Source: Solirubrobacteraceae bacterium
Lineage (GTDB): Bacteria > Actinomycetota > Thermoleophilia > Solirubrobacterales > Solirubrobacteraceae
Length of the DNA stretch: 6,282 nucleotides
NCBI GenBank assembly: GCA_030043235.1
Contig: JASHYF010000025.1
Coordinates: 1 to 6,282, forward strand
Reading direction: 5' to 3'
Shown here: piece by piece, positions 6,217-6,282 of the stretch
Numbering within the stretch: position 1 is the first letter of the stretch
How the letters are laid out: every line of letters begins with the position of its first letter
Notes under the pieces: generated by a model
The model's database searches: none
What the model was told of the DNA's origin: nothing
Seen by the model: the letters and a program-made list of their open reading frames with translations, nothing else
Program-made: the position numbers and the translations under genes

Positions 6217-6282
6217 ATGGGCGATCAGCACGCTACGCCGATGGCGTGCGTGGGCACCAGACAGATCATGAGCCGTACGGCA
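6217..6282 (+). CDS. Possible 5' end of a divergent gene, cut by the window edge
   Basis: An ATG opens a frame of 22 codons that runs off the right edge without a stop (MGDQHATPMACVGTRQIMSR and onward). Further ATGs in the same frame lie at 6241 and 6268. No Shine-Dalgarno-like sequence precedes the first ATG. The fragment is too short to recognise any family, and in DNA this GC-rich a 66-base open frame is weak evidence. It is listed because the position, divergent from the operon across a plausible promoter region, is where a gene start would be expected. Confidence 0.2.
   Translation, partial: MGDQHATPMACVGTRQIMSRTA

Overview
The window is very GC-rich and densely coding. The best organism guess is a high-GC actinobacterium, possibly Thermoleophilia-like. 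This rests on the composition, the GTG/TTG starts, and a class II ribonucleotide reductase that resembles, from memory, the actinobacterial NrdJ type. No phylogenetic marker is present, so this is an inference. No mobile element, CRISPR array, tRNA or rRNA was seen.

Layout. (1) The left edge (1-59) carries about 2.5 copies of a 24-bp tandem repeat. (2) A plus-strand gene (71-2215) encodes a molybdenum-cofactor-binding large subunit of the xanthine dehydrogenase/aldehyde oxidase family. Its frame is open to the left edge, so its 5' end is not fully certain. Its usual 2Fe-2S and FAD partners are not in view and may lie upstream. (3) Facing it across a 24-bp convergent gap is a three-gene minus-strand cluster. 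In transcription order it is a secreted L,D-transpeptidase with a peptidoglycan-binding domain (6020-5295), an adenosylcobalamin-dependent ribonucleotide reductase NrdJ (5298-3226), and a quinolinate synthase NadA (3229-2240). Both junctions are 4-bp stop/start overlaps (ATGA, then GTGA), so the three are almost certainly one translationally coupled operon. (4) Positions 6021-6216 are a non-coding leader and promoter region with two short dyads. (5) A short plus-strand frame opens at 6217 and runs off the right edge; it may be the start of a divergent gene.

How they fit together. The operon joins cell-wall cross-linking, deoxyribonucleotide synthesis and the first committed metal-dependent step of de novo NAD synthesis. 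The last two are housekeeping functions using cobalamin and a 4Fe-4S cluster respectively. No direct biochemical link is evident, and shared growth-linked expression is the simplest reading. The most notable point is that NrdJ stops right after its catalytic barrel and lacks the C-terminal cysteine-bearing extension typical of actinobacterial NrdJ. The immediately overlapping nadA start shows this is not an in-window frameshift. I found no convincing evidence of an undescribed system; the findings are specific oddities in otherwise recognisable genes.
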